From assembly GCA_934597345.1 (NCBI GenBank), contig CAKTRJ010000061.1, positions 1 to 5,882 of the forward strand: a stretch of DNA of 5,882 bases, read 5' to 3'. This stretch comes from an uncultured Oscillospiraceae bacterium (GTDB taxonomy: Bacteria; Bacillota; Clostridia; Oscillospirales; Oscillospiraceae). Under the pieces are notes generated by a model. It did not search any database and was not told where the DNA came from. It saw only the letters and a list, made by a program, of their open reading frames with translations. This document shows, in pieces, positions 1 through 5,394 of this stretch. The stretch's first letter is position 1; each line of letters opens with the position of its first letter. Both the position numbers and the translations under genes were made by a program.

Positions 1-740
1 CGCATCAGCGGCAGCGCCGCGTCACGGTCCAGCAGCACGGCGACCGAGAGGATGCCCTCCTTCTCGCCCCGGTTGATGGCCAATATCTGATGCCCGGCCA
101 GCTTGGACAGCGGCTGCTCGAAGTCGTAGTACAGCCGGTAGACGCTGTCCTCCTCCACGGCGGCCAGACTGCGGAGGTGGCCCTGCCGCGTCAGCAGGCT
201 CCGCAGAGTCTTGCGGATATCCGCGTCATCGGAAAGCATCTCGGCCACGATGTCGTTGGCGCCCTGCAGGGCGTCCGCCTCCGTCTCCACGCCTTTCTCC
301 GGGTCGATATAGTCCTGCGCCGCCAGCTCCGGCGCGGGACAGTCCTTTTCCTGGGCCAACAGCAGCAGCGCCAGCGGCTCCAGTCCCTTCTCCTGTGCCG
401 CCGTGGCGCGGGTGCGGCGCTTTTGCTTATAGGGACGGTAGAGGTCCTCCACCTCCGCCAGCGTTTTGGCACTGTCGATGGCGGCGGACAGCTCCTCCGT
501 CAGCTTCCCCTGCTCCTCGATGGCCTTTTTCACCGTCTCCCGGCGCTCGGCCAGATTCCGCAGATACTGGAGCCGCTCCTCCAGCGTGCGCAGGGCGGTG
601 TCATCCATGGCGCCGTGCAGCTCCTTGCGGTAGCGGGCGATAAAGGGAATGGTGTTGCCCTCGTCCAGCAGGCGGACGACGTTTTCCACATGCTGCGGGT
701 TTTTATCAAGCTCCTGTGCAATGGTCTGAATAATATCCAT
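1..740 (-). CDS. tex: Transcription accessory protein Tex, N-terminal part (cut by window edge)
   Basis: Tex is a cytoplasmic, nucleic-acid-binding protein related to eukaryotic Spt6; it is highly conserved and has an S1 RNA-binding domain at its C-terminus. The visible 246 codons start at the ATG whose A is at 740 and run off the left edge, so about two thirds of the usual 700-plus residues, including the HhH and S1 domains, lie outside. Family hallmarks are clear: GNTIPFIARYRKE at residues 28-40, the basic YRPYKQKRRTRAT stretch at 101-113 followed by EKGLEPLA, and GHQILAINRGEKEGIL at 216-231. A good ribosome binding site (AAGGAG, minus strand, about 746-751) sits 5 bases before the start. 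The gene lies downstream of the tRNA-Leu pair and its terminator. I see no convincing promoter in the 70 bases between terminator and gene: a TTGACC at 798-803 lacks a matching -10. Identification is firm from sequence alone. Confidence 0.95.
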   Translation of the reverse strand, partial: MDIIQTIAQELDKNPQHVENVVRLLDEGNTIPFIARYRKELHGAMDDTALRTLEERLQYLRNLAERRETVKKAIEEQGKLTEELSAAIDSAKTLAEVEDLYRPYKQKRRTRATAAQEKGLEPLALLLLAQEKDCPAPELAAQDYIDPEKGVETEADALQGANDIVAEMLSDDADIRKTLRSLLTRQGHLRSLAAVEEDSVYRLYYDFEQPLSKLAGHQILAINRGEKEGILSVAVLLDRDAALPLM

Positions 741-810
741 ATAAACTCCTTGCATGACGTAAATGTGATCCGGAACAGAGGTCGCATCGCGGAAACCGGT
801 CAAAAGCGAT

Positions 811-843
811 AAAAAGACCCGAAATCTTTCGATTTCGAGCCTT
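811..843 (-). terminator. Intrinsic terminator after the tRNA-Leu genes
   Basis: Read on the minus strand, AAGGCTCGAAATC, a GAAA tetraloop and GATTTCGGGTCTT form a 13-bp stem (814-843) that runs into a short U tract (811-815). Two of the pairs are G-U wobbles that exist only in the minus-strand RNA; on the plus strand the same positions are A-C mismatches. This sets the direction. It begins 5 bases after the CCA end of tRNA-Leu(CAG), so it should end the tRNA transcript and separate it from tex. Confidence 0.88.
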
Positions 844-848
844 TTATG

Positions 849-936
849 TGGTGCGCGAGGCGGGACTTGAACCCGCACGCCCGTAGTGAGCACTAGAACC
901 TGAATCTAGCGAGTCTGCCAATTCCACCACTCGCGC
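849..936 (-). tRNA. tRNA-Leu, anticodon CAG (decodes CUG)
   Basis: The minus strand folds into a complete class II tRNA. The acceptor stem is GCGCGAG paired with CTCGCGC, followed by discriminator A and an encoded CCA (849-851). The D arm contains the leucine-type GGCAGAC. The anticodon stem is CTAGA/TCTAG around loop TTCAGGT, placing anticodon CAG at 900-902. A long variable arm (GCTC/GGGC stem) and the T arm GCGGG-TTCAAGT-CCCGC follow. The long variable arm and discriminator A fit leucine. It has its own upstream promoter and a terminator just downstream. Confidence 0.97.
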
Positions 937-950
937 AAACAACGTAGTTG

Positions 951-979
951 ATTATAACCGATGTTCCTGTATTTGTCAA
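951..979 (-). promoter_or_regulatory. Consensus vegetative promoter for tRNA-Leu(CAG)
   Basis: On the minus strand a perfect TTGACA (-35, 974-979) and a perfect TATAAT (-10, 951-956) are separated by 17 bases. The -10 ends 14 bases before the first base of the mature tRNA, so transcription would begin a few bases upstream of it. A run of seven A bases sits just upstream of the -35 (about 982-988) and may act as an UP element. Such a consensus match is typical of stable RNA genes. Confidence 0.92.
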
Positions 980-1016
980 TACTTTTTTTCGATTATTTTC
1001 AGCTTTTCTGAGAGGG

Positions 1017-1103
1017 TGGTGCGAGCGATGGGACTTGAACCCACACGTCCTTACGAACACAGGCACCTCAAGCCTGCCTGTCTGCCGATTCCAGCACGCT
1101 CGC
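1017..1103 (-). tRNA. tRNA-Leu, anticodon GAG (decodes CUC and CUU)
   Basis: The minus strand folds as a class II tRNA. Acceptor GCGAGCG pairs with CGCTCGC, then comes discriminator A and encoded CCA (1017-1019). The anticodon stem CAGGC/GCCTG surrounds loop TTGAGGT, placing anticodon GAG at 1067-1069. A variable arm with stem GTTC/GGAC and a T arm GTGGG-TTCAAGT-CCCAT (one G-U pair) complete it. It lies 80 bases upstream of tRNA-Leu(CAG) and 76 bases downstream of the sirtuin gene. I see no convincing terminator between the two tRNAs. Confidence 0.97.
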
Positions 1104-1133
1104 AAATCGTCAGCCTCTCAATCATACCTGCTT

Positions 1134-1161
1134 ATTATACCAGACCACCTATATTTGTCAA
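1134..1161 (-). promoter_or_regulatory. Consensus vegetative promoter for tRNA-Leu(GAG)
   Basis: The minus strand shows TTGACA (1156-1161), a 16-base spacer and TATAAT (1134-1139), with TGG directly before the -10 (extended -10). It shares the 14-base core TTGACAAATAYAGG with the promoter of the neighbouring tRNA-Leu(CAG). The -35 begins only 18 bases after the sirtuin stop codon, leaving little room for a terminator. Confidence 0.9.
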
Positions 1162-1179
1162 GCCTAAAATTTCCTGGGC

Positions 1180-1896
1180 TTATACCTGGGAGAGAACCTG
1201 GCCGATGGGCCCGTCGATGACCAGTTCGGCGCCGATGTCCGCGCCTACCGTACCCTTGTTGATGACCACCAGCTTGTGGCCCCGGTAGTAGCGCACCAGA
1301 CCCGCCGCCGGATACACCACCAGCGACGTGCCGCCGATGATCAGCATGTCCGCGTCGTGGATATACCGCAGGGCCTTGTCCATCACGTCCTCGTCCAGCC
1401 CCTCCTCGTACAGCACCACGTCCGGCTTGATGTCGCCGCCGCAGGTGCACTTGGGCACGCCGGTGCTGTGAAGGATGGCGTCCAGTCCATAGAACTTATG
1501 GCACCGCTCGCAGTAGTTCCGCAGGACGCTGCCGTGCAGCTCCAATACCTCGCGGCTGCCGGCCTTCTGGTGCAGACCGTCGATGTTCTGGGTAATGACT
1601 GCCTTCAGCCGTCCCTCCTGCTCCCACTGGGCCAGCTTGCGGTGGGCGGCGTTGGGCTGGGCGTCGGGGGCAAGCATCTTCGCCCGGTAGAACTCATAGA
1701 ACTCCGCCTTATGCGCCATATAGAAGCTGTGGCTCAGCATGGTCTCCGGCGGATAGCAGAACTTCTGGTGATACAGCCCGTCCACGCTGCGGAAATCGGG
1801 GATGCCGCTTTCGGTGGAGACGCCTGCGCCGCCGAAAAACACGATGTTGCCGCTGCCGTCCACCAGCTCCTTCAGTTTACGGATCTGCTCGTCCAT
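1180..1896 (-). CDS. cobB: NAD-dependent protein deacylase, Sir2/CobB family
   Basis: A 238-residue cytoplasmic sirtuin that should remove acetyl (or other acyl) groups from protein lysines, using NAD+ and giving nicotinamide and O-acyl-ADP-ribose. The motifs are complete and in order: NAD-binding GAGVSTESGIPDFRS at residues 23-37, QNIDGLHQKAG at 103-113, catalytic His121 in ELHGS, zinc ligands Cys129, Cys132, Cys150 and Cys152, KPDVVLYEE at 157-165, GGTSLVVYPA at 188-197 and the NAD-binding INK at 212-214. The length is typical of small bacterial sirtuins. The start is fixed by an AAGGAGGT ribosome binding site that begins within the stop codon of the upstream CDF gene, leaving a 12-bp gap, so this is the last gene of the four-gene operon. 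No terminator follows before the tRNA-Leu promoter. Acyl specificity cannot be read from the sequence with confidence; Sir2 family and catalytic competence are clear. Confidence 0.95.
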   Translation of the reverse strand: MDEQIRKLKELVDGSGNIVFFGGAGVSTESGIPDFRSVDGLYHQKFCYPPETMLSHSFYMAHKAEFYEFYRAKMLAPDAQPNAAHRKLAQWEQEGRLKAVITQNIDGLHQKAGSREVLELHGSVLRNYCERCHKFYGLDAILHSTGVPKCTCGGDIKPDVVLYEEGLDEDVMDKALRYIHDADMLIIGGTSLVVYPAAGLVRYYRGHKLVVINKGTVGADIGAELVIDGPIGQVLSQV

Positions 1897-1908
1897 GGGG
1901 ATACCTCC

Positions 1909-3078
1909 TTAATCTACATAAGAATTCTCGATCTTCACCACGGCACGGTAATGGCCGTCCATATCCTCTACCAGTCTGCAAATGCGCTGGGCCACCTGCG
2001 GGCGGGTCAGTTGCTCATCAAAGGGGATCACCGCGTCGAAGATCAGATTGGTATGGGTCGCGCCGGGAACCATGCGGAAATCATGGATGGTGATACGGGG
2101 ATCGATGATCTTGACCAGCGTCGTCACCTGCTCCCGGAGCGCCGTCACTACCGGGTCGCCCACTACCACGGGGTCCATGTGGATCACCGCCTCACAGTGC
2201 AGCCTGCGGGCCAGCTCCGATTCGATGTTGTCGATCACGTCGTGCAGCGCCAGCACCTGCCCGTCGGCGGGCACCTCCGCGTGGAGGGAGATGATCCGCC
2301 GTCCGGGGCCGTAGTCGTGGACCACCAGATCGTGGACGCCCACCACGGTGTCGTGTGCCATCACCAGTGCTTCGATCTCCTGTACCAGCGTCGGGTCAGG
2401 GGCCTGCCCCAGCAGGGGACTGATGGTGTCCCGGGCGGCCTGCACTGCCGACCACAGGATGAACAACGCCACCAGAAGGCCCACCCAGCCGTCCAGCTGC
2501 GCATTGGCCAGCTTTCCCACGATCATGGACAGCAGCACGGCGGCGGTAGCCACCGTGTCGCTGAGACTGTCGGCGGCGGTGGCGGCCATGGCGGCGGAGT
2601 CGATCTTTTTGCCCACGGCCTTGTTATACATGTACATATACAGCTTCACGGCGATGGAGACCAGCAGGATAGCCGCCGCCAGCCAGGAGAAGGTCACCGC
2701 CTCCGGATGGGCGATCTTGTCCACGGAGGTTTTGACCAGCTCTGCGCCCATCAGCAGGATCAGACCCGCCACCACAAGGCCGGAGACATACTCCATGCGC
2801 CCGTGGCCGAAGGGATGATCCGAGTCGGGCTTTTTGCCCGCCAGCCGGAAACCCAGCAGCGTCACCACCGAGGAGCCGGCGTCCGACAGGTTGTTGAAGG
2901 CGTCCGCCGTCACGGCGATGGAGCCGCTGAGAGCGCCTGCCGCCAGCTTTCCGGCGAACAGCAGCAGATTCAGGGCGATGCCCACGAACCCGCACAGCGC
3001 GCCCCATGCACGGCGCACCGCGCCGTCCTCCACCTGCTCCCGGCGGGGGATGAACCATTTTGCCAATAGAGAGATCAT
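1909..3078 (-). CDS. Cation diffusion facilitator (CDF) transporter with doubled C-terminal domain
   Basis: A 389-residue inner-membrane metal exporter of the CDF family, expected to exchange a divalent metal for protons. Six membrane segments lie at about residues 25-50, 53-77, 98-118, 129-149, 164-188 and 195-213. The family motif HPFGHGRMEY is at 88-97. The metal site is Asn62-x3-Asp66 in segment 2 and Asp170-x3-Asp174 in segment 5, without the His typical of zinc/cadmium members; Asn/Asp sites of this type fit Mn2+ or Fe2+ export better, but the substrate is inference. The cytoplasmic tail is long: a usual dimerisation domain at about 246-305 (VHDLVVHDYG, SLHAEVP, VIHMDPV) followed by a second similar block at about 329-388 (IHDFRMVPG, IFDAVIP, VVKIENSYV). 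This explains why the protein is longer than the common 290-330. Its ribosome binding site, AAGGAG, forms the last two sense codons of the NhaC-like gene upstream, with a 3-bp gap, so translation is probably coupled. Confidence 0.93.
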   Translation of the reverse strand: MISLLAKWFIPRREQVEDGAVRRAWGALCGFVGIALNLLLFAGKLAAGALSGSIAVTADAFNNLSDAGSSVVTLLGFRLAGKKPDSDHPFGHGRMEYVSGLVVAGLILLMGAELVKTSVDKIAHPEAVTFSWLAAAILLVSIAVKLYMYMYNKAVGKKIDSAAMAATAADSLSDTVATAAVLLSMIVGKLANAQLDGWVGLLVALFILWSAVQAARDTISPLLGQAPDPTLVQEIEALVMAHDTVVGVHDLVVHDYGPGRRIISLHAEVPADGQVLALHDVIDNIESELARRLHCEAVIHMDPVVVGDPVVTALREQVTTLVKIIDPRITIHDFRMVPGATHTNLIFDAVIPFDEQLTRPQVAQRICRLVEDMDGHYRAVVKIENSYVD

Positions 3079-3081
3079 AAG

Positions 3082-4404
3082 CTACTCCTTTATTGTCTGT
3101 TTCCGGGCAGGGTAGACCCACCGCTTGGTCAGGCCGTACACCAGCGGTATCATATACAGCAGTACGGCGTAGGGGATGGCCCGCTCGTCCACGCCCAGCA
3201 TCACCAGCGGGATGCTGCACGCGATGTTCCACGGGATCAGGGCCGACAGCACGATGCCGCTGTTTTCCATGTCCACCGCCTGCTCATTGCGGTCGGTATA
3301 GCTGCGGTGCAGCAGCTGATTACCCATGACGATCATCACCGACTGGTTGCAGAAGATCATACCCGCGCCAAGACTCACCACAACCGACGCGGCAAAGCGG
3401 CCGCAGCGGACTGCCAGCCTGTCCACCAGACCGGTGGCGCCTTTCAGCACGCCGATACCGTCCAGCAGACCCGCCAGCAGTCCGGTGGTGAACACCAGCG
3501 CCGCAGGCTTCACCATGGAAACGATGCCACCGCCGGAGAGAATGTCCTTCAGCTGTCCCGCGGCGGGATAGTAGCCCAGCACGGTGGTTTTCAGCATGGC
3601 CCACAGGCTCATGCCCTGCACAAAGATGCTGACTGCGCCCGCCGCCGCCACGCTCAGCGCGATGCTGAGGGTTACCGGAACCTTCACCAGCGGCAGCACC
3701 AGCATGATCACCGCCGGCAGCAGCGCCCACAGGGAGATCACGGCGCTGTCCTGCAGGGCCTGCAGCAGACTTTCATCCACCGCCGTGATGGGATGGCGCA
3801 CCGACAGCACGGCGTAAACGCCGGCGGTCAGCAGCACCGGCAGCGCACCGGTGCGGAACATGTTCCGCAGATTGTCGTACAGCTTCGTTTCCGTCTCCGC
3901 CGCCACCAGCGCGGCAGAGGAGGAGGCGGGGGAGCACCGGTCACCGAAATAGGCGCCGGACAGGACGGCGCCCGCCGTCACCGCCTCGCTGACGCCGCCG
4001 GAGCGGGCCAGCGCCATCAGCACGATGCCCGCCGTGCCGATCACCCCGAAGGAGGTGCCCAGAGCGTAGGAGATCAGCGCCGTCAGCAGGAAGGCCACCA
4101 GCACGAACAGCCTGGGGGAGATGGCCTGCACGCCGTAGTAAATGAAGAATACGATGGTGCCGCTGGCCCGCCACAGGGCAGTGATGGCTCCGATAAAAAC
4201 GAAGATCCGCAGCACGATCAGTACCCGGCGGCCCTCCGACCAGGCCATGTCCCACATGGCCCGCAGGCTGTGGCCCCGCTTGTGACCGTGGACGGCAAAC
4301 AGCACCAGCCCAAGTCCCAGCGCCCACAGGAAGCTCTGTCCCGTGATGAGACAGACCACCATAGCGCCCAGAAACAGGGCGAAGCAGAGGATCACACCGC
4401 TCAT
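3082..4404 (-). CDS. NhaC-family Na+/H+ antiporter
   Basis: A 440-residue integral membrane protein, probably exchanging cytoplasmic Na+ (or another cation or small solute) for protons. It is almost wholly hydrophobic, with ten or more membrane segments starting at residue 3. Family signatures are GTSFGVIGTAG at 116-126, the GAYFGDRCSPASSS motif at 150-163 (compare GAFFGDKMSPLSD of NhaC), and the second-half FCNQSVMIVMGNQ at about 351-363. I chose the ATG at 4404: it forms an ATGA overlap with the stop of the upstream Cys-rich gene and begins directly with a membrane helix. A longer frame exists to an ATG at 4440, but its 12 extra residues are polar and lie inside the upstream gene. Only a weak GGGGTG precedes the start, which suits translational coupling. 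Substrate assignment rests on family only; some relatives carry organic anions or amino acids. Confidence 0.88.
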   Translation of the reverse strand: MSGVILCFALFLGAMVVCLITGQSFLWALGLGLVLFAVHGHKRGHSLRAMWDMAWSEGRRVLIVLRIFVFIGAITALWRASGTIVFFIYYGVQAISPRLFVLVAFLLTALISYALGTSFGVIGTAGIVLMALARSGGVSEAVTAGAVLSGAYFGDRCSPASSSAALVAAETETKLYDNLRNMFRTGALPVLLTAGVYAVLSVRHPITAVDESLLQALQDSAVISLWALLPAVIMLVLPLVKVPVTLSIALSVAAAGAVSIFVQGMSLWAMLKTTVLGYYPAAGQLKDILSGGGIVSMVKPAALVFTTGLLAGLLDGIGVLKGATGLVDRLAVRCGRFAASVVVSLGAGMIFCNQSVMIVMGNQLLHRSYTDRNEQAVDMENSGIVLSALIPWNIACSIPLVMLGVDERAIPYAVLLYMIPLVYGLTKRWVYPARKQTIKE

Positions 4405-4997
4405 TCCGCACCCCGAATGGTCAGCGTCATCTGGCAGCACAGGCGATCCAGATCCTCGTCCGTTCCGGCGGACAGCCGCAGCTTGCCGCCGCAGCGGCGG
4501 CAGATGAGATCCACCGCGTCACGGTGTACCTGAATCCCGTACTCCGTACTGCCGCAGGAGCAGCGGATGCCGCCCCGAGCGGCAATGTCCTTCAGCTCCG
4601 ACAGCACCTCGTACATGATAACGTTATCGGTAAAGGCTTCCTTTTCCTCGCATTTTTCCTTCTCCGCCCGGATAGCCAGCTCCTCCATGGCATGCTGCAC
4701 CTGAGCGGTGTCACCGGCGTAGCAGCACAGCTGCTTCGTCTCCGGGCAGGCCAGACCAACGCCCCGGCCCGTCAGGATGGCGCTTGCGTCCACCTCGGCC
4801 TGATGGGTGCCACCGCACAGGCCGCAGGGGACCCACAGCCGGAACTTGATGCCGTCGGTCTGGATCTCCAGCTCGCTTTCGCCGCACTCGCAGGTAATGC
4901 GGGCCGCGGCCGCCTGCAGGGCAAAGGCGCTGCGGCTGCCCAGCACCGCCTTGCCGCATTTGGGGCAGATGTAACCAAAGCTGCGCATCTCTTCCAT
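4401..4997 (-). CDS. Cys-rich zinc-ribbon-like protein of unknown function, internal repeat
   Basis: I do not recognise a named family. The 198-residue protein is soluble, with no signal peptide or membrane segment. It carries many paired cysteines: CPKC at 11-14, CECG at 36-39, CGLCGG at 58-63, C84 with CC at 91-92, CSCG at 146-149, CRRCGG at 166-171 and CC at 187-188. The pairs are spaced like zinc-ribbon knuckles. Two parts look like a duplication: CECG-xxExxIQ, then CGLCGG (36-63), matches CSCG-xxExxIQ, then CRRCGG (146-171). They are joined by a charged, probably helical stretch at about 98-140. It is the first gene of the operon and its last four bases overlap the start of the NhaC-like gene. 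The ATG at 4997 is preceded by a GAGGTG ribosome binding site (5006-5011) at 8 bases; Met4 is a less likely start. A role in sensing or handling metal would fit the neighbours but is inference. Confidence 0.85.
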   Translation of the reverse strand: MEEMRSFGYICPKCGKAVLGSRSAFALQAAAARITCECGESELEIQTDGIKFRLWVPCGLCGGTHQAEVDASAILTGRGVGLACPETKQLCCYAGDTAQVQHAMEELAIRAEKEKCEEKEAFTDNVIMYEVLSELKDIAARGGIRCSCGSTEYGIQVHRDAVDLICRRCGGKLRLSAGTDEDLDRLCCQMTLTIRGAE

Positions 4998-5032
4998 CTA
5001 TTGTTCACCTCATTATATATTGTAGCAGCTTC

Positions 5033-5061
5033 ATTATACGCTATGCGCCGGGGCATTTCCA
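5033..5061 (-). promoter_or_regulatory. Probable promoter of the four-gene cation/sirtuin operon
   Basis: On the minus strand a perfect TATAAT (5033-5038) stands 17 bases from TGGAAA (5056-5061), which matches four of six bases of the -35 consensus. Transcription would begin near 5026, giving a leader of about 30 bases before the ATG at 4997. A second TATAAT at 5012-5017 is too close to the ribosome binding site to be the main -10. The -35 lies within an inverted repeat, GGGGC-7-GCCCC (5050-5066), which could be an operator. Confidence 0.6.
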
Positions 5062-5066
5062 GCCCC
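5050..5066. repeat. Inverted repeat over the operon -35 region
   Basis: GGGGC, a 7-base centre and GCCCC form a perfect 5-bp inverted repeat. Its centre, read on the minus strand, contains the proposed -35 element TGGAAA. A repressor site is one reading; chance in GC-rich DNA is another. Confidence 0.4.
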
Positions 5067-5111
5067 AAACGGAGATTTTTCTTTCCGCCGTGCCGCAGAT
5101 CCCGACGCCTT

Positions 5112-5138
5112 GCGCGGCATTGCGCCGACATGCCGCGC
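5112..5138. repeat. 9-bp perfect inverted repeat (GCGCGGCAT / ATGCCGCGC)
   Basis: The arms at 5112-5120 and 5130-5138 are perfectly complementary around a 9-base centre. No T run follows on either strand, so it is not a standard intrinsic terminator. A TGCCGC at 5091-5096 could instead pair with GCGGCA at 5114-5119, so two exclusive hairpins are possible. It lies upstream of both divergent promoters proposed here; its function is unknown. Confidence 0.6.
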
Positions 5139-5244
5139 TCCGCAACATGCAGGCAAACAAATTTTCAGCAGGCCAAAGATATTGTGTTTCTTGCCGCCAG
5201 GTACCTCGGAAACACGATCCGCGATTTTTCCAGATACAGGTTCT

Positions 5245-5287
5245 CCTGTCGAATAATGTCGGGCAAAACTTGTGATAAATCGACAGG
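5245..5287 (+). promoter_or_regulatory. Inverted pair of 0A boxes (Spo0A binding sites) upstream of spo0A
   Basis: TGTCGAA at 5247-5253 matches the known Spo0A box exactly. An inverted copy, TGTCGAT on the minus strand, is at 5279-5285. Together they form the perfect inverted repeat CCTGTCGA / TCGACAGG (5245-5252 and 5280-5287) with 27 bases between. A weaker TGTCGGG lies at 5257-5263. In Bacillus subtilis, 0A boxes in front of spo0A mediate autoregulation; the same is inferred here. Confidence 0.75.
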
Positions 5288-5293
5288 AATGTC

Positions 5294-5322
5294 TTGAAAA
5301 CGCTGGTAGATTCTGTTAATTT
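5294..5322 (+). promoter_or_regulatory. Possible spo0A promoter
   Basis: TTGAAA (5294-5299) is followed after 17 bases by TAATTT (5317-5322), with TG one base before it, giving a vegetative promoter with an extended but weak -10. The right-hand 0A box ends 8 bases before the -35. Sigma-H-like elements also occur (ACAGGAATG at 5283-5291; GTCGAATAA at 5248-5256), but neither has a partner at the usual spacing. Which promoter is used cannot be settled by eye. Confidence 0.35.
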
Positions 5323-5373
5323 GTTATGCAGCAGGGCGACAATGCTTGGAATATCACGAAACGCGCCCAATTC

Positions 5374-5379
5374 AAGGAG
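5374..5379 (+). promoter_or_regulatory. Ribosome binding site upstream of spo0A, unusually distant
   Basis: AAGGAG lies 15 bases before the spo0A ATG at 5395, longer than the usual 5-9. An out-of-frame ATG at 5385 is spaced ideally (5 bases) and opens a 14-codon frame ending at 5429. The spo0A start itself is not in doubt, because its frame has a stop (TGA, 5386-5388) just upstream and the protein begins like known Spo0A. Confidence 0.6.
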
Positions 5380-5394
5380 AGGAAATGAGAAGCG

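Larger units (their letters stand above)
4998..5394. other. Divergent regulatory region between the cation operon and spo0A
   Basis: These 397 bases separate the minus-strand operon from plus-strand spo0A, and I find no credible gene in them. From left to right they hold the operon's ribosome binding site and promoter (5006-5061), a GC-rich inverted-repeat zone (5050-5138), a stretch at about 5139-5235 in which I see nothing definite, the inverted 0A boxes (5245-5287), a possible spo0A promoter and the spo0A ribosome binding site (5374-5379). In Bacillus and many clostridia spoIVB lies just before spo0A; here it does not. Confidence 0.75.

Noticed and set aside
90..812. A 240-codon plus-strand frame over the start of tex
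   Set aside because: It is antisense to tex, which shows full motif conservation, and has no matching domain.
996..1012. Possible terminator between the two tRNA-Leu genes
   Set aside because: On the minus strand only a 4-bp stem (TCAG / CTGA) forms and it is followed by A bases, not a T run.
1276..3069. A 597-codon open frame on the plus strand across the sirtuin and CDF genes
   Set aside because: It lies opposite two genes with complete family motifs. Its translation is rich in His, Gln and Arg and matches no family, as expected for an antisense frame in GC-rich coding DNA.
4405..4440. Longer N-terminus for the NhaC-like protein from the ATG at 4440
   Set aside because: It adds 12 polar residues inside the upstream gene, whereas the ATG at 4404 gives an ATGA overlap and starts directly at a membrane helix.
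3307..4533. A 408-codon open frame on the plus strand across the NhaC-like gene
   Set aside because: Low-complexity composition rich in His, Gln, Arg and Gly, antisense to a clear membrane protein; an artefact of codon bias.
5012..5017. Second TATAAT as the main operon promoter
   Set aside because: It abuts the ribosome binding site, so the transcript would start inside or after it, and no -35 lies at the right spacing.
4998..5240. Sodium, lithium or manganese riboswitch upstream of the transporter operon
   Set aside because: I could not match the minus-strand leader to any known ion riboswitch core by eye, and the likely transcription start leaves a leader of only about 30 bases. A covariance-model search would settle it.
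5041..5370. A 109-codon minus-strand frame in the region upstream of spo0A
   Set aside because: No ribosome binding site of note, no recognisable motif, and it runs through the 0A boxes, the inverted repeats and the operon promoter.
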